Origin: DATFDN01 sp963818725
Lineage (GTDB): Bacteria > Pseudomonadota > Alphaproteobacteria > Acetobacterales > Acetobacteraceae
Length of the DNA: 64,000 bases
Direction of reading: 5' to 3'
NCBI GenBank assembly: GCA_963818725.1
Contig: CAWFTU010000014.1
Coordinates: 1,054,001-1,118,000 of the forward strand
The notes under the pieces are model-generated. The model made no database searches and was not told the DNA's origin. It worked only from the letters and a program-made list of their open reading frames with translations. The translations under genes were made by a program, and so were the position numbers. Shown here piece after piece: positions 45,387-55,542 of this stretch; the stretch's first letter is position 1; each line of letters starts with the position of its first letter.

Positions 45387-46157
45387 GCCGCGACCTCGAT
45401 TCCAGATGCCTTGAAGTGCCCGCGCGCCTCTGGCGAGCGCAGGAACGCCATGAACGCGCCAGCCTTCGGGCTGCGCGTCACCACACTGATGGCCGCTTCG
45501 TAGGACGCCAAACGCTGTCCGGGTAGCAGGGCGGCAACGGCCAGGCCAGAGCCGAACCCGGCTTGCGTGCGGTAGAGGAGTCCCCATCGGGCCGAACCGT
45601 CGCGCACAAGGGCTGCCACTTCCTCCGTGTCGACCGTCCCAAGGAGGGGAAACGGCAGCGGTGGCCGCAGCCCGGGGGCCGCGAGTACGGCCCCGCTGTC
45701 AACGGTGGTCGCGGATGTGGGGTCGGGCGCGGCGAGCGGACCATTGGCGAGCAGGGCCACAATGGCGGCTGGCTCGGTGGCCGGAGCGCCTAGCGGCTCG
45801 CGTCCGGCGAGAACAAGGGGATTGCCGCCGAGCGGAACGCGGCTTTCCGGCCGTACCAGTTTCCGTCGCGCCGCCTCGTCCATGGCTGGCCCTCGTGTCA
45901 CCAACACGTCATTTTGGGTGACCCGCTCGATCTGCGCGAGCATCATTGGCGGAGACGCGCAGAAGACGTTCACCCTTGCCCCCCCCGCGCGCGGCGAATA
46001 GCCGCCCGGCTTGCTGCATCGTCCGGCGGAGCGCGCGGTCGCAGTAGACAATGACATTGTCCGCCGTGCTGGGCTCGGCACCTGCCGTTTGGGGAAGGCC
46101 GGCCGCCGCTGCGGCGAGCACGGCTCCGGCCGCCAGGCCCCGACGCGATATGTGCAT
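45383..46157 (-). pseudogene. Substrate-binding protein (ModA-like) with frameshift in a G8 tract
   Basis: The start MHISRRGLAAGAVLAAAAAG is a signal peptide, then NVIVYCDRALRRTMQQAGRL. The frame is lost at a run of eight G (plus-strand C run about 45978-45986); with seven G it would continue RVNVFCASPPMMLAQIERVT into the binding-protein body and end FLRSPEARGHFKASGIEVAA. The layout resembles extracellular solute-binding proteins of the molybdate type. It overlaps the cytochrome gene. The homopolymer could switch expression on and off, or could be a read error. About 257 residues when restored. Confidence 0.78.
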
Positions 46158-46271
46158 CGATCTCTCCTGTGATTTCATGGCAGCCTACTCCGTATCGGCC
46201 ATGCGATGCAGCGATCATGACGATGCGAAGCGCTGATCGGCACCATGCGGATCAAGCCGGGTCGCCAGCGG

Positions 46272-47450
46272 TCAGCTGCTCCTCACCCCAGTCCCGGCGC
46301 ACGCCTCGTGAAGGATGAAACCTTCAATCGGATTGAACTCCCCTTCCCAGGGAGCCATGGCGAGCACCCCCCGGGTGTCGGCGTAGCCGGCCTCCCACCG
46401 CTTGCGGATGCCCGACGGGCTGAAGTCGATGTCCTTGGTGTGGTCCTCGTCCTCCAGCGGTGGCGCCATGAGCCGCACGACGTGCATCCTGGTCAGGCAC
46501 CCGTACTCCGCCAGGTCTTTCACCTCGGCGGTCTCCCGCAAGTCGGGCGGCATGCGCTTGACCAGTTCCGAGACCACGTGACGGAGCCGGTGCAACTGCT
46601 TCTGACGGGCGATGTGGGTGATCGTCCGGCTGGAGTATTGAATGTCCTTCTGCCGGTTGAGCACGTGCCAGATCGTGCCGGGCTCCGGCCCTGCCGGGTT
46701 CCAGATGTGGACCACGAAGATCAGGGAATTGCGGCGCGGCACGTCCTCGAACACCGCCTCGACTGGGGTGTTCGAAAGGATTCCACCGTCCCAATAGAGC
46801 TCGCCATCATCCAGGCGGATGGCGGGGAAGGCTGGCGGAAGCGCGCCCGAGGCCAGCACATGCCGCAGATCGAGGGGCATCGCGCGGCTGTCGAAGTAGC
46901 ACATCTCGCTCGTGCGGACGTTCGCGGCGCCGACCGTGAGCCGCGTCCCGCCATTGTTGATGCGGTCGAAATCGACGAGTTTGGAAAGCGTCCTCCGCAG
47001 CGGGGCGGTGGTATAGAATCCCGCCGCCTCCGGCCCGAGCCGGATATGGGCATTCGCGAAGGCGAGCGGGTTAGGCCGGAAGAACGCCGGTATGCCAGCG
47101 GCCAGGGTGGCCCAGGTCGCCGCGAGAGTGCCGAAAAAAGGCTGGCCGCCGAGCGCACACTGGAGCGGCCCGTGCGTGACGCGAGCCCAGAACTCGCAGA
47201 GTTGCCCGATCCGGGCGGCCGGATCGTTTCCGGTGATCAAACTCGCGTTGATGGCGCCGATCGAGGTGCCGATCACCCAATCGGGCTCAATGCCTGCCTC
47301 GCTCAGCGCTTGATAGACCCCGACCTGATAGGCCCCGAGCGCTCCGCCACCCTGCAAGACGAGTACCACCTGGTCAATGCCGGGCGGCAGCGTGATGGCC
47401 TGCGTCTTGGGCGCCCGCGTCTCCGTCGGGTGCGTCGCGGTCGTACCCAT
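46272..47450 (-). CDS. Patatin-like phospholipase
   Basis: 392 residues. VLVLQGGGALGAYQVGVYQA is the oxyanion loop, VIGTSIGAINASLI holds the nucleophile Ser (GxSxG), and ELYWDGGILSNTPVEAV supplies the catalytic Asp (DGG). The C-terminal half (KDIDFSPSGIRKRWEAGYAD) fits DUF3734-carrying patatins that degrade membrane lipids or store lipids. ATG 47450 is chosen for GGAG 8 nt upstream; ATG 47462 is an alternative. Its neighbour upstream is a 3-hydroxybutyrate dehydrogenase, and such pairs are seen near polyhydroxybutyrate genes. Confidence 0.9.
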   Translation of the reverse strand: MGTTATHPTETRAPKTQAITLPPGIDQVVLVLQGGGALGAYQVGVYQALSEAGIEPDWVIGTSIGAINASLITGNDPAARIGQLCEFWARVTHGPLQCALGGQPFFGTLAATWATLAAGIPAFFRPNPLAFANAHIRLGPEAAGFYTTAPLRRTLSKLVDFDRINNGGTRLTVGAANVRTSEMCYFDSRAMPLDLRHVLASGALPPAFPAIRLDDGELYWDGGILSNTPVEAVFEDVPRRNSLIFVVHIWNPAGPEPGTIWHVLNRQKDIQYSSRTITHIARQKQLHRLRHVVSELVKRMPPDLRETAEVKDLAEYGCLTRMHVVRLMAPPLEDEDHTKDIDFSPSGIRKRWEAGYADTRGVLAMAPWEGEFNPIEGFILHEACAGTGVRSS

Positions 47451-47478
47451 GGGCTTCTCCATTGACCCGCGTGCGGCT

Positions 47479-48311
47479 TTAGTGGGCTGTCCAACCGCCA
47501 TCCACTGGCAGGGCGATGCCGGTGATCGAGATGGCGGCCGGGCTGCACAGGAAGCTGACCGTTGCCGCGATCTCACTCACCTCGGCGAAGCGACGGGTGG
47601 GCTGCTCGGCCAGAAGCACCTTCTGGATCACCTCCTCGCGCCCGATCCCATGCGCCGTGGCCTGCGCCTCGACCTGCTGCTCAACCAGCGGCGTCCAGAC
47701 ATAGCCGGGGCAGATCGCATTGCAGGTGACTCCGCCTTGCGCCGCCTCCAACGCGATCGCCTTTGTCAGCCCGACCACCCCGTGCTTGGCGGCGACGTAG
47801 GCGGACTTGAATGGCGAGGCGACGAGCCCGTGCGCGGAAGCGATATTGATGATTCGCCCGAAGCCGCGCCGCTTCATGTCCGGCAGAACGGCCTTGCTCG
47901 CATGGAAAACCGCTGAGAGATTGATCGCAAGGATCGAGTCCCATCGCTCGTCTGGGAAATCTTCTATGGGGCGACATGCTGCACGCCGGCGTTGTTGACA
48001 AGGATGTCGACCGCGCCCGCGCTGCGGCCCACTCTCTCGACCATGTTGGCGATGGCGGCGGGATTGGACAGATCCGCCCCGTCATAGGCGACCGGAACGT
48101 CGTGCGTTGTGCTCAGCTCACGGCAAAGTGTCTCCGCCTCCGCGTGGGGCGCGAGCCCGTTCAGCACCACGCAGACCCCGCAAGCGGCGAGTTCCGCGGC
48201 GATCGCGAGACCAATTCCGCTGGTGGCACCGGTCACCAGCGCCACCCGTCCGTCCAGCGGACGTGGTGCCTCGGTGCGGGCAAGCCCGGCCGCCGCCATG
48301 ATTGTCGTCAT
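47479..48311 (-). pseudogene. bdhA: 3-hydroxybutyrate dehydrogenase, frameshifted
   Basis: The N-terminal frame has VALVTGATSGIGLAIAAELA and VDILVNNAGVQHVAP, then a stop at 47964. One base is missing there (CCN-ATA); the other frame continues IEDFPDERWDSILAINLS, RIINIASAHGLVASPFKSAY (Ser and Tyr), VAAKHGVVGLTKAIALE and ends ISITGIALPVDGGWTAH. The NICPGYVWTPLVEQQV-type region (AICPGYVWTPLVEQQV) is diagnostic for this enzyme, which oxidises 3-hydroxybutyrate to acetoacetate with NAD. Restored length about 277 residues. IS630-alpha copy C lies 75 bp upstream. Confidence 0.86.
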
Positions 48312-48386
48312 TGGTCCCACCCTTCCTGGCTGACACGCGACCGGTTATGCGCGGCGCGGCGGGGCGGGAGCCAATACCCGAGTTTA

Positions 48387-49551
48387 TAGATCCGGCTGCC
48401 ATTACCTTGGATAGAAGCTGAGGGCCACCACGTCCTCGGACATGAAGCACGTGGACATGCGCAAGCTGGCTCCGGCGGCCCAGGAAGAAAGACGGCGACA
48501 GGTGATCGGCCTGCGCCAGAGCGGTGCGAACTATGCGGCAATCGCCGCCCAGGTCGGGCTCAGCCAAACCGGCGTGTTCGACATCTGCAAGCGTTTTGAC
48601 GCCCAGGGCGAGACGGGGCTGGTCAGCGGCAAGCGCGGGCGCAAGCCAGACGAGCAGAAGCTGCTGACGACGGCACAGGAGAGGGAGATCCAGCGGCTGA
48701 TCTGCCGCCGTGTGCCCGACGAGTTGGGCCTGGACTTTGCGCTGTGGAGCCGGGCGGAGCAGCCGAAGGTTCCATGGACGCAGTCCATGGAATGGCTGCG
48801 GAGGGGGCGGTGGGTGCGCTCATCCGCCGCCAGTATGGCGTGCGCCTGGCGGTGCGCACCACCGGCACGCACCTGGCACGCTGGGGCTTCACCGCGCAAA
48901 AGCCGCTGCGGCGGGCCCATGGGCAGCAACCGGCAGCGGTGCGCGATTGGCTGCGCCGGGAGTATCCAGCGATTGTCGCCCGGGCCCGGCGGGCGCGTGG
49001 GGTGATCTTCTGGGGCGACGAGACCGGGCTGCGCGCCGAGGACGTGCGCGGTCGTTCCTACGCGCTCCCCGGCAAGACACCCGTCGTGCGGCCCAACCAG
49101 CGCCGCATCGGGCGGGGCCTGATCTCGGTGGTCAGCAACCGAGGCGAGTTGCGCTGGCAGGTGCTGGACGGCGCGATCAAGGCGCCGGTGCTGATCGGCT
49201 TCCTGCAACGCCTGATCCGTGATGCCGGGCGCAAGGTGTTCCTGATCCTCGACCGGCTGCCAGTGCACCGTTCGGCGGTGGTGCGTGAGTGGCTCGCCCG
49301 GCACAAGGCGCAGATCGAGGTCTCCTACCTGCCGTCCCACAGTCCGGAACTCAATCCGGATGAAGGGCTGAATGCCGACCTCAAGCGGCACGTCACCCGC
49401 AAGCCGCCAATGCGCAGCAAACAGCAGCTCAAGCAGGCCGCCATCAGCCACATGCGTCGGCTGGCCAAGTCGCCCGCCCGGGTCCGCAGCTTCCTCCGCC
49501 AGAAGTCCATGCGCTATGCGGCATGATTCAAGATAATGACAGCCGGATCTA
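48387..49551 (+). mobile_element. IS630-family element alpha, copy C
   Basis: 1165 bp, TA duplications at 48385-48386 and 49552-49553 within TTAA. Same orientation as copy A. It separates the 3-hydroxybutyrate dehydrogenase gene from the divergent LysR gene and so sits in what was probably their shared control region. Confidence 0.93.
48442..49526 (+). pseudogene. IS630-alpha transposase (copy C), split by 44-nt insert
   Basis: Same two-frame arrangement as copies A and B, with single substitutions (GLRQSGANY for GLHQSGANY, LISVVSNR for LISAVSNR). The GCGGAG-flanked hairpin insert is at 48754-48803. Confidence 0.82.
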
Positions 49552-49634
49552 TAATAGCCAGGATACCCAGCCGTCATCATGGAACTATACTATAGAGCGG
49601 GGGCCGGCTTTTCCCAACGTGAAGGAGATTATAT

Positions 49635-50534
49635 GTGGAATCATATGAGATTCGCTATTTCCTGGCCCTCAGCGGCACGCTGAACTTCACCAAGGCCGCG
49701 GAACTGTGCAACGTCAGCCAGCCTGCGCTGACCCGCGCCATTCAGAAGATGGAAGGTGAGCTGGGAGGGCTTCTGTTCTCGCGCGAGCGGAGCAACACGC
49801 ACCTGACCGAGCTGGGGCGCATGTTGAAACCGCATCTGGAGGAGGTGATGGCGAGCGCCCAGGCGGCGCGGGAGACGGCAAATCGTTTCCTACGGCTGGA
49901 GGGAGCGCCCCTGTCGCTTGGGGTGATGTGCAGCATTGGGCCACTGCGTTTCGTCAGCTTCTTGACCGCGTTCCGCGCGCAGCATTCGGGCATCGAGATC
50001 ACCGTTCTCGAAAGTGTGCCCGACCGCCTTTGCGATTTGCTGCTGAGCGGCGAGCTGGACGTGGCGCTCATGGCTCGCCCGGACGGGTTCCAGTTTCCGT
50101 TGCGCGCGCAAAAGTTATATTCTGAACGATTTGTGATCGCCTGTTCGGCGGGACACTCGTTCGCACGGCAGGAAACGGTGCGGGTCGCGGAGCTTGATGG
50201 CCAGTCCTACCTGTCTCGCATCAACTGTGAGTTCCGCGACGTGCTGCGTGAGACCTGCATCCGCAACGGGGCGAAGCTCGTGGGCTGCTTCCGCAGCGAG
50301 CGCGAGGACTGGATCTTGACGATGGCGGCAGCGGGCTTGGGTGTTTGCTTCCTGCCGGAATACTCGGCCACGATGCCGGGCGTGATCGCCCGGCTGGTGA
50401 TCGAGCCCACGGTGGAGCGCGAAGTGTGTCTGGTGACTGTGGCCGGACGGCGCTGGTCGCCCCCGGTGGCCGCCTTCGTCCAGGCGATCCAGCGCCATGC
50501 CTGGCCAACGCCCGAGGACATGGGCGCGTGCTGA
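49635..50534 (+). CDS. LysR-family transcriptional regulator
   Basis: 299 residues. The N-terminal winged helix is ESYEIRYFLALSGTLNFTKA, AAELCNVSQPALTRAIQKME and LLFSRERSNTHLTELGRML; the effector domain has PLSLGVMCSIGPLRFVSFLT and GELDVALMARPDG. The start is GTG 49635, 7 nt after GAAGGAG; an overlapping ATG at 49633 is in another frame. LysR proteins usually control a divergent gene; here the divergent 3-hydroxybutyrate dehydrogenase gene is now separated by IS630-alpha copy C. The ligand is unknown. Confidence 0.92.
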   Translation: MESYEIRYFLALSGTLNFTKAAELCNVSQPALTRAIQKMEGELGGLLFSRERSNTHLTELGRMLKPHLEEVMASAQAARETANRFLRLEGAPLSLGVMCSIGPLRFVSFLTAFRAQHSGIEITVLESVPDRLCDLLLSGELDVALMARPDGFQFPLRAQKLYSERFVIACSAGHSFARQETVRVAELDGQSYLSRINCEFRDVLRETCIRNGAKLVGCFRSEREDWILTMAAAGLGVCFLPEYSATMPGVIARLVIEPTVEREVCLVTVAGRRWSPPVAAFVQAIQRHAWPTPEDMGAC

Positions 50535-50577
50535 ACCTAGGCGCCCACTGCCGGGCCGCCGGGAGGGCCGCCCGCGG

Positions 50578-50961
50578 TCAGCCGCCGCCGCCGGCCATAT
50601 AGACGAAGGGAGGCAGCTTCTCGGCCATCTCCTTCGTCGCGTCCCGCATCATGGCGTGGTCGGACGTGACGGTCAGACGACCGAGAGGAACCAGAACCAT
50701 CTTGTCGTGCCCGCCCATTTTGCCGACGTTCACGACAGCCATGGGCTCGCCGCCAGGGCGGATCAGCACGTCCTCGATGACGCCCCAGGGCTGGTTGTAG
50801 TCGTTGTAAACGGTCATCCCGCGAAGACGGGCGGTGCTCATGCTATGATCTGCAAGCATCGCGCTGTGCTGGGCAGCCTGGGCGTAGGACGCCGGTAGGA
50901 GCATCGTGCCCGGCGCTGCCAGCGCGGCGAGCAGCACAGAGGCCTTCAGGGCCGGTCTCAT
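50578..50961 (-). CDS. Exported PRC-barrel-domain protein
   Basis: 127 residues. MRPALKASVLLAALAAPGTM is a signal peptide with cleavage near SYAQA. TARLRGMTVYNDYNQPWGVI and GGEPMAVVNVGKMGGHDKMV form a PRC barrel, a small beta-barrel that in periplasmic proteins usually binds membranes or partners. Convergent with the LysR gene. Function unknown; may be part of the cell-envelope stress set with its small neighbour. Confidence 0.82.
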   Translation of the reverse strand: MRPALKASVLLAALAAPGTMLLPASYAQAAQHSAMLADHSMSTARLRGMTVYNDYNQPWGVIEDVLIRPGGEPMAVVNVGKMGGHDKMVLVPLGRLTVTSDHAMMRDATKEMAEKLPPFVYMAGGGG

Positions 50962-51117
50962 GGTGGAGTCTCCCTCCGATCGACCGGGTCAATTTCAGGG
51001 GCGCGGCACGCGAAATCAAATGCTGAGCGCACCTTGTTACAATGCACGTAGATCATGCCGGGATCGTACCTGCACCCGCCCGCAGCGCGCGGGTTGGGTG
51101 TCGCGGGCTCGAACGGT

Positions 51118-51164
51118 CCCCCCGGGTGATCGGGTCCGTCAGCAGGCCCCTCACACCCGGGGGG
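51118..51164 (-). terminator. Strong GC hairpin between two small minus-strand genes
   Basis: CCCCCCGGGTG pairs perfectly with CACCCGGGGGG (11 bp) across a 25-nt loop, starting 16 nt past the stop codon of the 80-residue gene upstream. A rho-independent terminator is likely though no U-tract is obvious on the minus strand. Confidence 0.6.
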
Positions 51165-51179
51165 AGCCCCTTCTGTACA

Positions 51180-51422
51180 TTAGCCTCCGCGCGAGCGGCT
51201 CTGGGGGTTGCCCGCGACGGGGACGGAGCCGCCGATCCTAGCGAGAACGGCGCGGCTGCCGGGGCGTGCCGTCATGGTGCCCAGGGCCGGCGCCTGTGAT
51301 AGCGCGGCGGCGGTGTGCCAACCGCTCTGCCAGGGAGCGAGGCTGGGAGGGGCACCCTGGGCCAGGGCGGCTCCGCTGCCGATCGCGGTGAGCAGGGCGG
51401 CGGCGGTCATGATCTTTCTCAT
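51180..51422 (-). CDS. Small exported hypothetical protein, 80 residues
   Basis: MRKIMTAAALLTAIGSGAAL with cleavage after LAQ is a clear signal peptide. The mature part has WQSGWHTAAALSQAPALG and a basic, Gly/Ser-rich tail, with no recognised domain. A GGAGG box precedes the ATG. It lies divergent to the decayed regulator gene at 51647 and is followed by a hairpin. Likely real because of signal, ribosome site and terminator. Confidence 0.68.
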   Translation of the reverse strand: MRKIMTAAALLTAIGSGAALAQGAPPSLAPWQSGWHTAAALSQAPALGTMTARPGSRAVLARIGGSVPVAGNPQSRSRGG

Positions 51423-51646
51423 CGGAACCTCCTCTGGTTGGCCTCCGCGCTTGCATTGCGGGGCCTGTCGGGTCGCCTTGCGGCGCTTTCCGATGCCCGC
51501 GATGCTCGCCCGTCCTCGCGACCTGCTGATGTGCTGCGAGTAATTTCTTTGTAAAAGTTCGTTCCCCGCTGAGCGGCCGGGTGCTGAGCGGCCGGGTGTA
51601 GAAACCCACGAAGGTTCTCTGGCCGGTTGCCGGGAAGGGCCGGGAG

Positions 51647-54600
51647 ATGGCCGACGCGGAGCCGAAAGCGCTGCAGTTCGCGGGCTTCACGCTCGACCCG
51701 GACGCGCGCACCGTGGTGGACGCGAACAGCCGGGAGGTTCCCCTGCGGCGCTCGGAGTTCGAGCTGCTGCGCGCCTTCCTCGCCGCGCCAGGGCGCGCGC
51801 TCAGCCGCGACCACCTGCTGGACGCGGTCGCCGGACGCCACGCGGACCCCTTCGACCGTAGCGTCGACGTGCTGGTCGGGCGGCTGCGGCGCAAGATCGA
51901 CCCGGAGCCTGGCGCGCCGCGGCTGATCGTCACCGTGCCCGGCGTGGGCTACCGGTTCGCGGCCAAGCCGCAGCCCGTCTCCGCCGAGAGCGCCACGGCA
52001 CCGGTAGCACCGGCACCGCCGCCCGCGGCATCGCCTGCCCCTCCCGAGCGCCGCCAGTTGACCATCCTGCGCTTTGGCCTGTGCGGGCCGGCGATGGTTT
52101 CCGCGCGGCGCGACCCGGAGGATCTGCAGCGGCTGCTGGCCGCCTTCCACACGACCTGCGCCGCGATCATCCGCGACATGGGTGGTATCGTCGCGGGGCG
52201 GTTCGGCGAGACGGTGCCGGCCTATTTCGGGTATCCCGAGACCCACGAGGACGCGGCGGAGCGGGCGGTCCGGGCGGCGCTGCGCGGGCACCAGGTCGCG
52301 GAGCTGGTCGGGCGCGAGGAGGAACTGTCGCTCTTGCTGCGGCGCTGGGCGCAGGCCAGGGCCGGAGCCGGGCGGGTGGTGCTGGTCACCGGCGAGCCCG
52401 GCATCGGCAAGTCGCGCCTAGTCCCAATACGGTTCACTTTAGTTGTTTGTGCCGCAGGGAGAACCAAGGCGGATGCTGCATTTTCAATTGGTTGGTATTC
52501 GGCCGATAGCTTAAGTGAACAGGATTTTGCCTTAAGTGAACCGTATTGCGCCTAGTCCGCGCGGCGCAGGACCGGCTGGCGGGCGAGGCGGAATTACAGC
52601 TGCGCTACTTCTGCGCGCCGCACCACCGCGCCAGCGCGCTCTATCCGGTGATCGCCCAGCTCGAGCGCGTGGCCGGCTTCGCCCGCGACGACACGGCCGA
52701 GACGCGGTGGGCGAAGCTCCGGGCGCTGCTGGCGCGCTCGGAGGCCAGCGAGGAGGCGACCGCCTTGCTGGCCGCGCTGCTCTCGATCCCCGCGGGCGGG
52801 CGTTACCGGCTGCCCGGGACGAGCCCGCAGCGGCTGCGGGAGAAGACCCTGGCGGCGCTGCTCGACCTGTTCGCCGGGCTGGTCGCGCGGGAGCCGGCCC
52901 TGGCGCTCTTCGAGGACCTGCACTGGAGCGACCCGACCACGCTCGAGCTGCTGGCGCGCACCGTCGCGCGGGTGGCGTCCATGCCCGTGCTGCTGCTGCT
53001 GACCGCGCGTCCCGAGTTCAAGCCGCCCTGGCCGGACCAGGCGCACGCGACCACGCTTCTGCTGAACCGGTTGGGCGACAACGAGGCGGCAGCGCTGGTC
53101 CGCCGCGTGGCCGGCGACGTATCGCTGCCCGGCGCCCCCTTGCAGCAGATCGTCCGGCGCGGCGAGGGCATTCCCCTGTTTGTCGAGGAGCTGACCAAGG
53201 CGGCGCTGGAGAGCGGTCTCTTAGCAGAGGGGGAGAGGTCCGCGCCGTCGCCGCTTCCGACCGGCCTGCACGACCTGCTGCTGGCGCGGCTCGACCGCCT
53301 GGGGACCGCGCGCGAGGCGCGCAGATCGGCGCCGTGATCGGGCGCGAGTTCACCCACGAGCTGCTAAGCGCCGTCGCCGGCCAGCCCGACGCCGCGCTGG
53401 AGCCAGCGCTGGCGCGGATCGTCCGCTCCGAGCTGCTGTTCCGCAGTGGTGCGCCACCTGCGGCGCGCTACTCCTTCAAGCACGCGCTGGTGCAGCAGGC
53501 CGCTTACGAAAGCCTGCCGCGCAGCCGCCGCTCGGTGCTCCATGCAAAGGTCGCCGAGACACTTCTGAAGCGCAATCCGACGATCGCGGATGGCCAGCTT
53601 GATCTGCTGGCGTGGCATTGCGAGCAGGGCGGGCTCATTGAGAAGGCGGCATACTTCTACATGCTTGCCGCCTTTGGCTCCGCCACTCGCGGCGCCTATA
53701 CCGAGGCGCACGAGCAGTTCGCCAACGCCTCGCGGATGGTTGCGGCCATGCCGGAGGGAGAGGCACGTGATCGCAGGGAACTGGATATGGTTGTCTGCTT
53801 CATCACAGCAACTCGCTTGCACCGTGGCTATGCCTGTTCCGAGGCCGCCGAAGCTCACCGCCGGGCGGCGGATTTGTGGGAACGTCTGGGACGGCCAGCG
53901 GAGCTCCTGGAAGTCCCTCGCGCCCGGTTTTACTTTCATTTTTTTCGGAGTGAGACGCGACAAGCCGAGGACATAGCCCTCCGTCTCTTGCATGCAAGCC
54001 GGGAGCAGGCTGATCCACGATACCGGGTCATGGCTCATCTGCTCGATGGATACACAGCGCTTATCCATGGCGAACCATTGGAGGCAGAGGCGCATCTGCA
54101 GGATGCCCTCATGCTGATCCAGTCCCGCTCCGGTGATTTCGAGCGAGCCATGGCAATCTCTGCGTGGTGTAAACGCACTGAGTTTATGGACCGCCTGGCT
54201 TATGGCTCATCTATCCCTCGGTCGCGCGAAGTGTTGGCTCGGCTATCTGGACCAAGCACTCACTCACCTCTCATCCGTCGTCGAGCGCGCCCCACCAACC
54301 GGCTATCCAGCCAGCCAGGTTGAGCTTTTGGCAGTCCATTTGAACGTCAGCTCGTTTTTCATCGAGGGGGCCGAGCTTGCCTGGCCCGTGGAGCGGTTCA
54401 GCAAGCTGGCCCGCGAGTTCGAAATGGCCTCATACGAGGCAATGGCAACGATCTACCGAGGTCACGTGATCTCATGCTCTGGGAATTCCGAGAAGGGGAT
54501 CGCTCTCATGAACGAAGGAATAGAGGCCTACGCGGCCACCGAAACGGTGATCTGGTCCGGCTATTATCGCGCCCTCCTTGCCGAGGCTTATCAGCGGCTG

Positions 54601-55008
54601 GGCCGGTCGCCCGAAGCAAGGCAGCTGCTTATCGAGGCGCAGGACTTGGCCGAGCGTACGGGCGAGAGATGGTACGATGCCGAATTGGCGCGACGCCTGG
54701 GCGAGGTGGATCGCCAGCAAGGCAACGTCAGCGCTGCCGAGACGTGCTTCAAGCAAGCCCTCGCCATCGCGCGCCGCCAGCACGCGAGGCTTTGGGAGCT
54801 GCACGCCGCCACGAGCCTCGGGCGTCTGTGGCACGAGCAGAACAGGAGCGCCAAGGCCCGCGCCGTCCTCGCGCCCGTCTAACGCTGGTTCAAGGAAGGA
54901 CACCAGACCGCTTCACTGCGGCGCGCCAAAACGCTTCTGGACAAGCTCGACAATTCCGTGGTGCAACGTCTTCAGCGGGAGGGCGGCAAAGCGCCGGTGG
55001 CCCCATGA
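51647..55008 (+). pseudogene. Decayed OmpR-type wHTH / cyclase / AAA-ATPase / TPR regulator
   Basis: Residues 1-105 form an OmpR-type winged helix (REVPLRRSEFELLRAFLAAP, VPGVGYRFAAKPQ). Then part of a class III cyclase domain (VAGRFGETVPAYFGYPETHE) is fused abruptly to AELVGREEELSLLLRRW, so most of that domain is deleted. The Walker A site GEPGIGKSRL is cut by a 124-bp MITE. Later lesions are a frameshift near 53320, another near 54167, and a TAA at 54880 (RWFKEG follows in the same frame to TGA 55006). The C-terminal half keeps TPR-like helices. Full-length relatives couple DNA binding to signal sensing; this copy is clearly dead. Confidence 0.85.
52425..52548. mobile_element. 124-bp MITE with IS4-like ends and 10-bp target duplication
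   Basis: Terminal inverted repeats CAATACGGTTCACTT and AAGTGAACCGTATTG flank a 124-bp AT-richer element with no gene. It is bracketed by the perfect direct repeat CGCCTAGTCC (52415-52424, 52549-52558). Removal of 134 bp restores the regulator frame SRLVRAAQDRLAGE exactly. TAAGTGAAC-type motifs recur internally near the right end. The IR and 10-bp duplication point to mobilisation by an IS4-family transposase, which is not in this window. Confidence 0.88.
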
Positions 55009-55070
55009 GGACTTACCGGCCTCGACCTGATACAGGACACCCGTTGGTTCGTCGCTGTTGGGAGCGCTTA

Positions 55071-55334
55071 ATGCACCGCCTGCTGCTGGCCTTGATGCTG
55101 GTCGCCGCCTCTCCAGCCTTCGCGGGGCGAGGCGGCGGCGAGCCTGCGATCGCCAATGACACCACTACGTCGATGGGCGAACCGCTCGGCTCGCCATCCT
55201 ATGCGGAGCCTCGTTCAGCGACCGTGCCAGGCACGCCCGCGCACCGGCGCGCGTTGGAGCTGGGATTGGATCCCGCTCTGGTTGCACGGTGCGGCACATT
55301 CCAGCCGCAGCGCGGATGCCGTCCCGTGCCCTAG
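55071..55334 (+). CDS. Small exported hypothetical protein, 87 residues
   Basis: MHRLLLALMLVAASPAFAGR is a signal peptide with cleavage after AFA, behind a GGGAG box. The mature part is Gly/Pro/Ser-rich with one Cys pair at the end (VARCGTFQPQRGCRPVP). No family recognised. It starts 63 bp after the decayed regulator on the same strand. Presence is supported by signal and ribosome site. Confidence 0.65.
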   Translation: MHRLLLALMLVAASPAFAGRGGGEPAIANDTTTSMGEPLGSPSYAEPRSATVPGTPAHRRALELGLDPALVARCGTFQPQRGCRPVP

Positions 55335-55542
55335 CGGCCGGCGCGCTCCCGCGCACGAACGGCTTCTGACTCGGTGGTAATGATCCACGACTTGCTGGCG
55401 CCCGCGACAAGGGCGGGGCGGCGCCCGGCATGGGCTTCGGTCAGTTGGCGCGCGGCGGGCGATGCTGACCGTGCCTACCACGACATGCACCGCCCGCGTC
55501 CCGAGGCTGTCAAGCAGCCCGCTGGGCGTGACCGTCGCTCGT

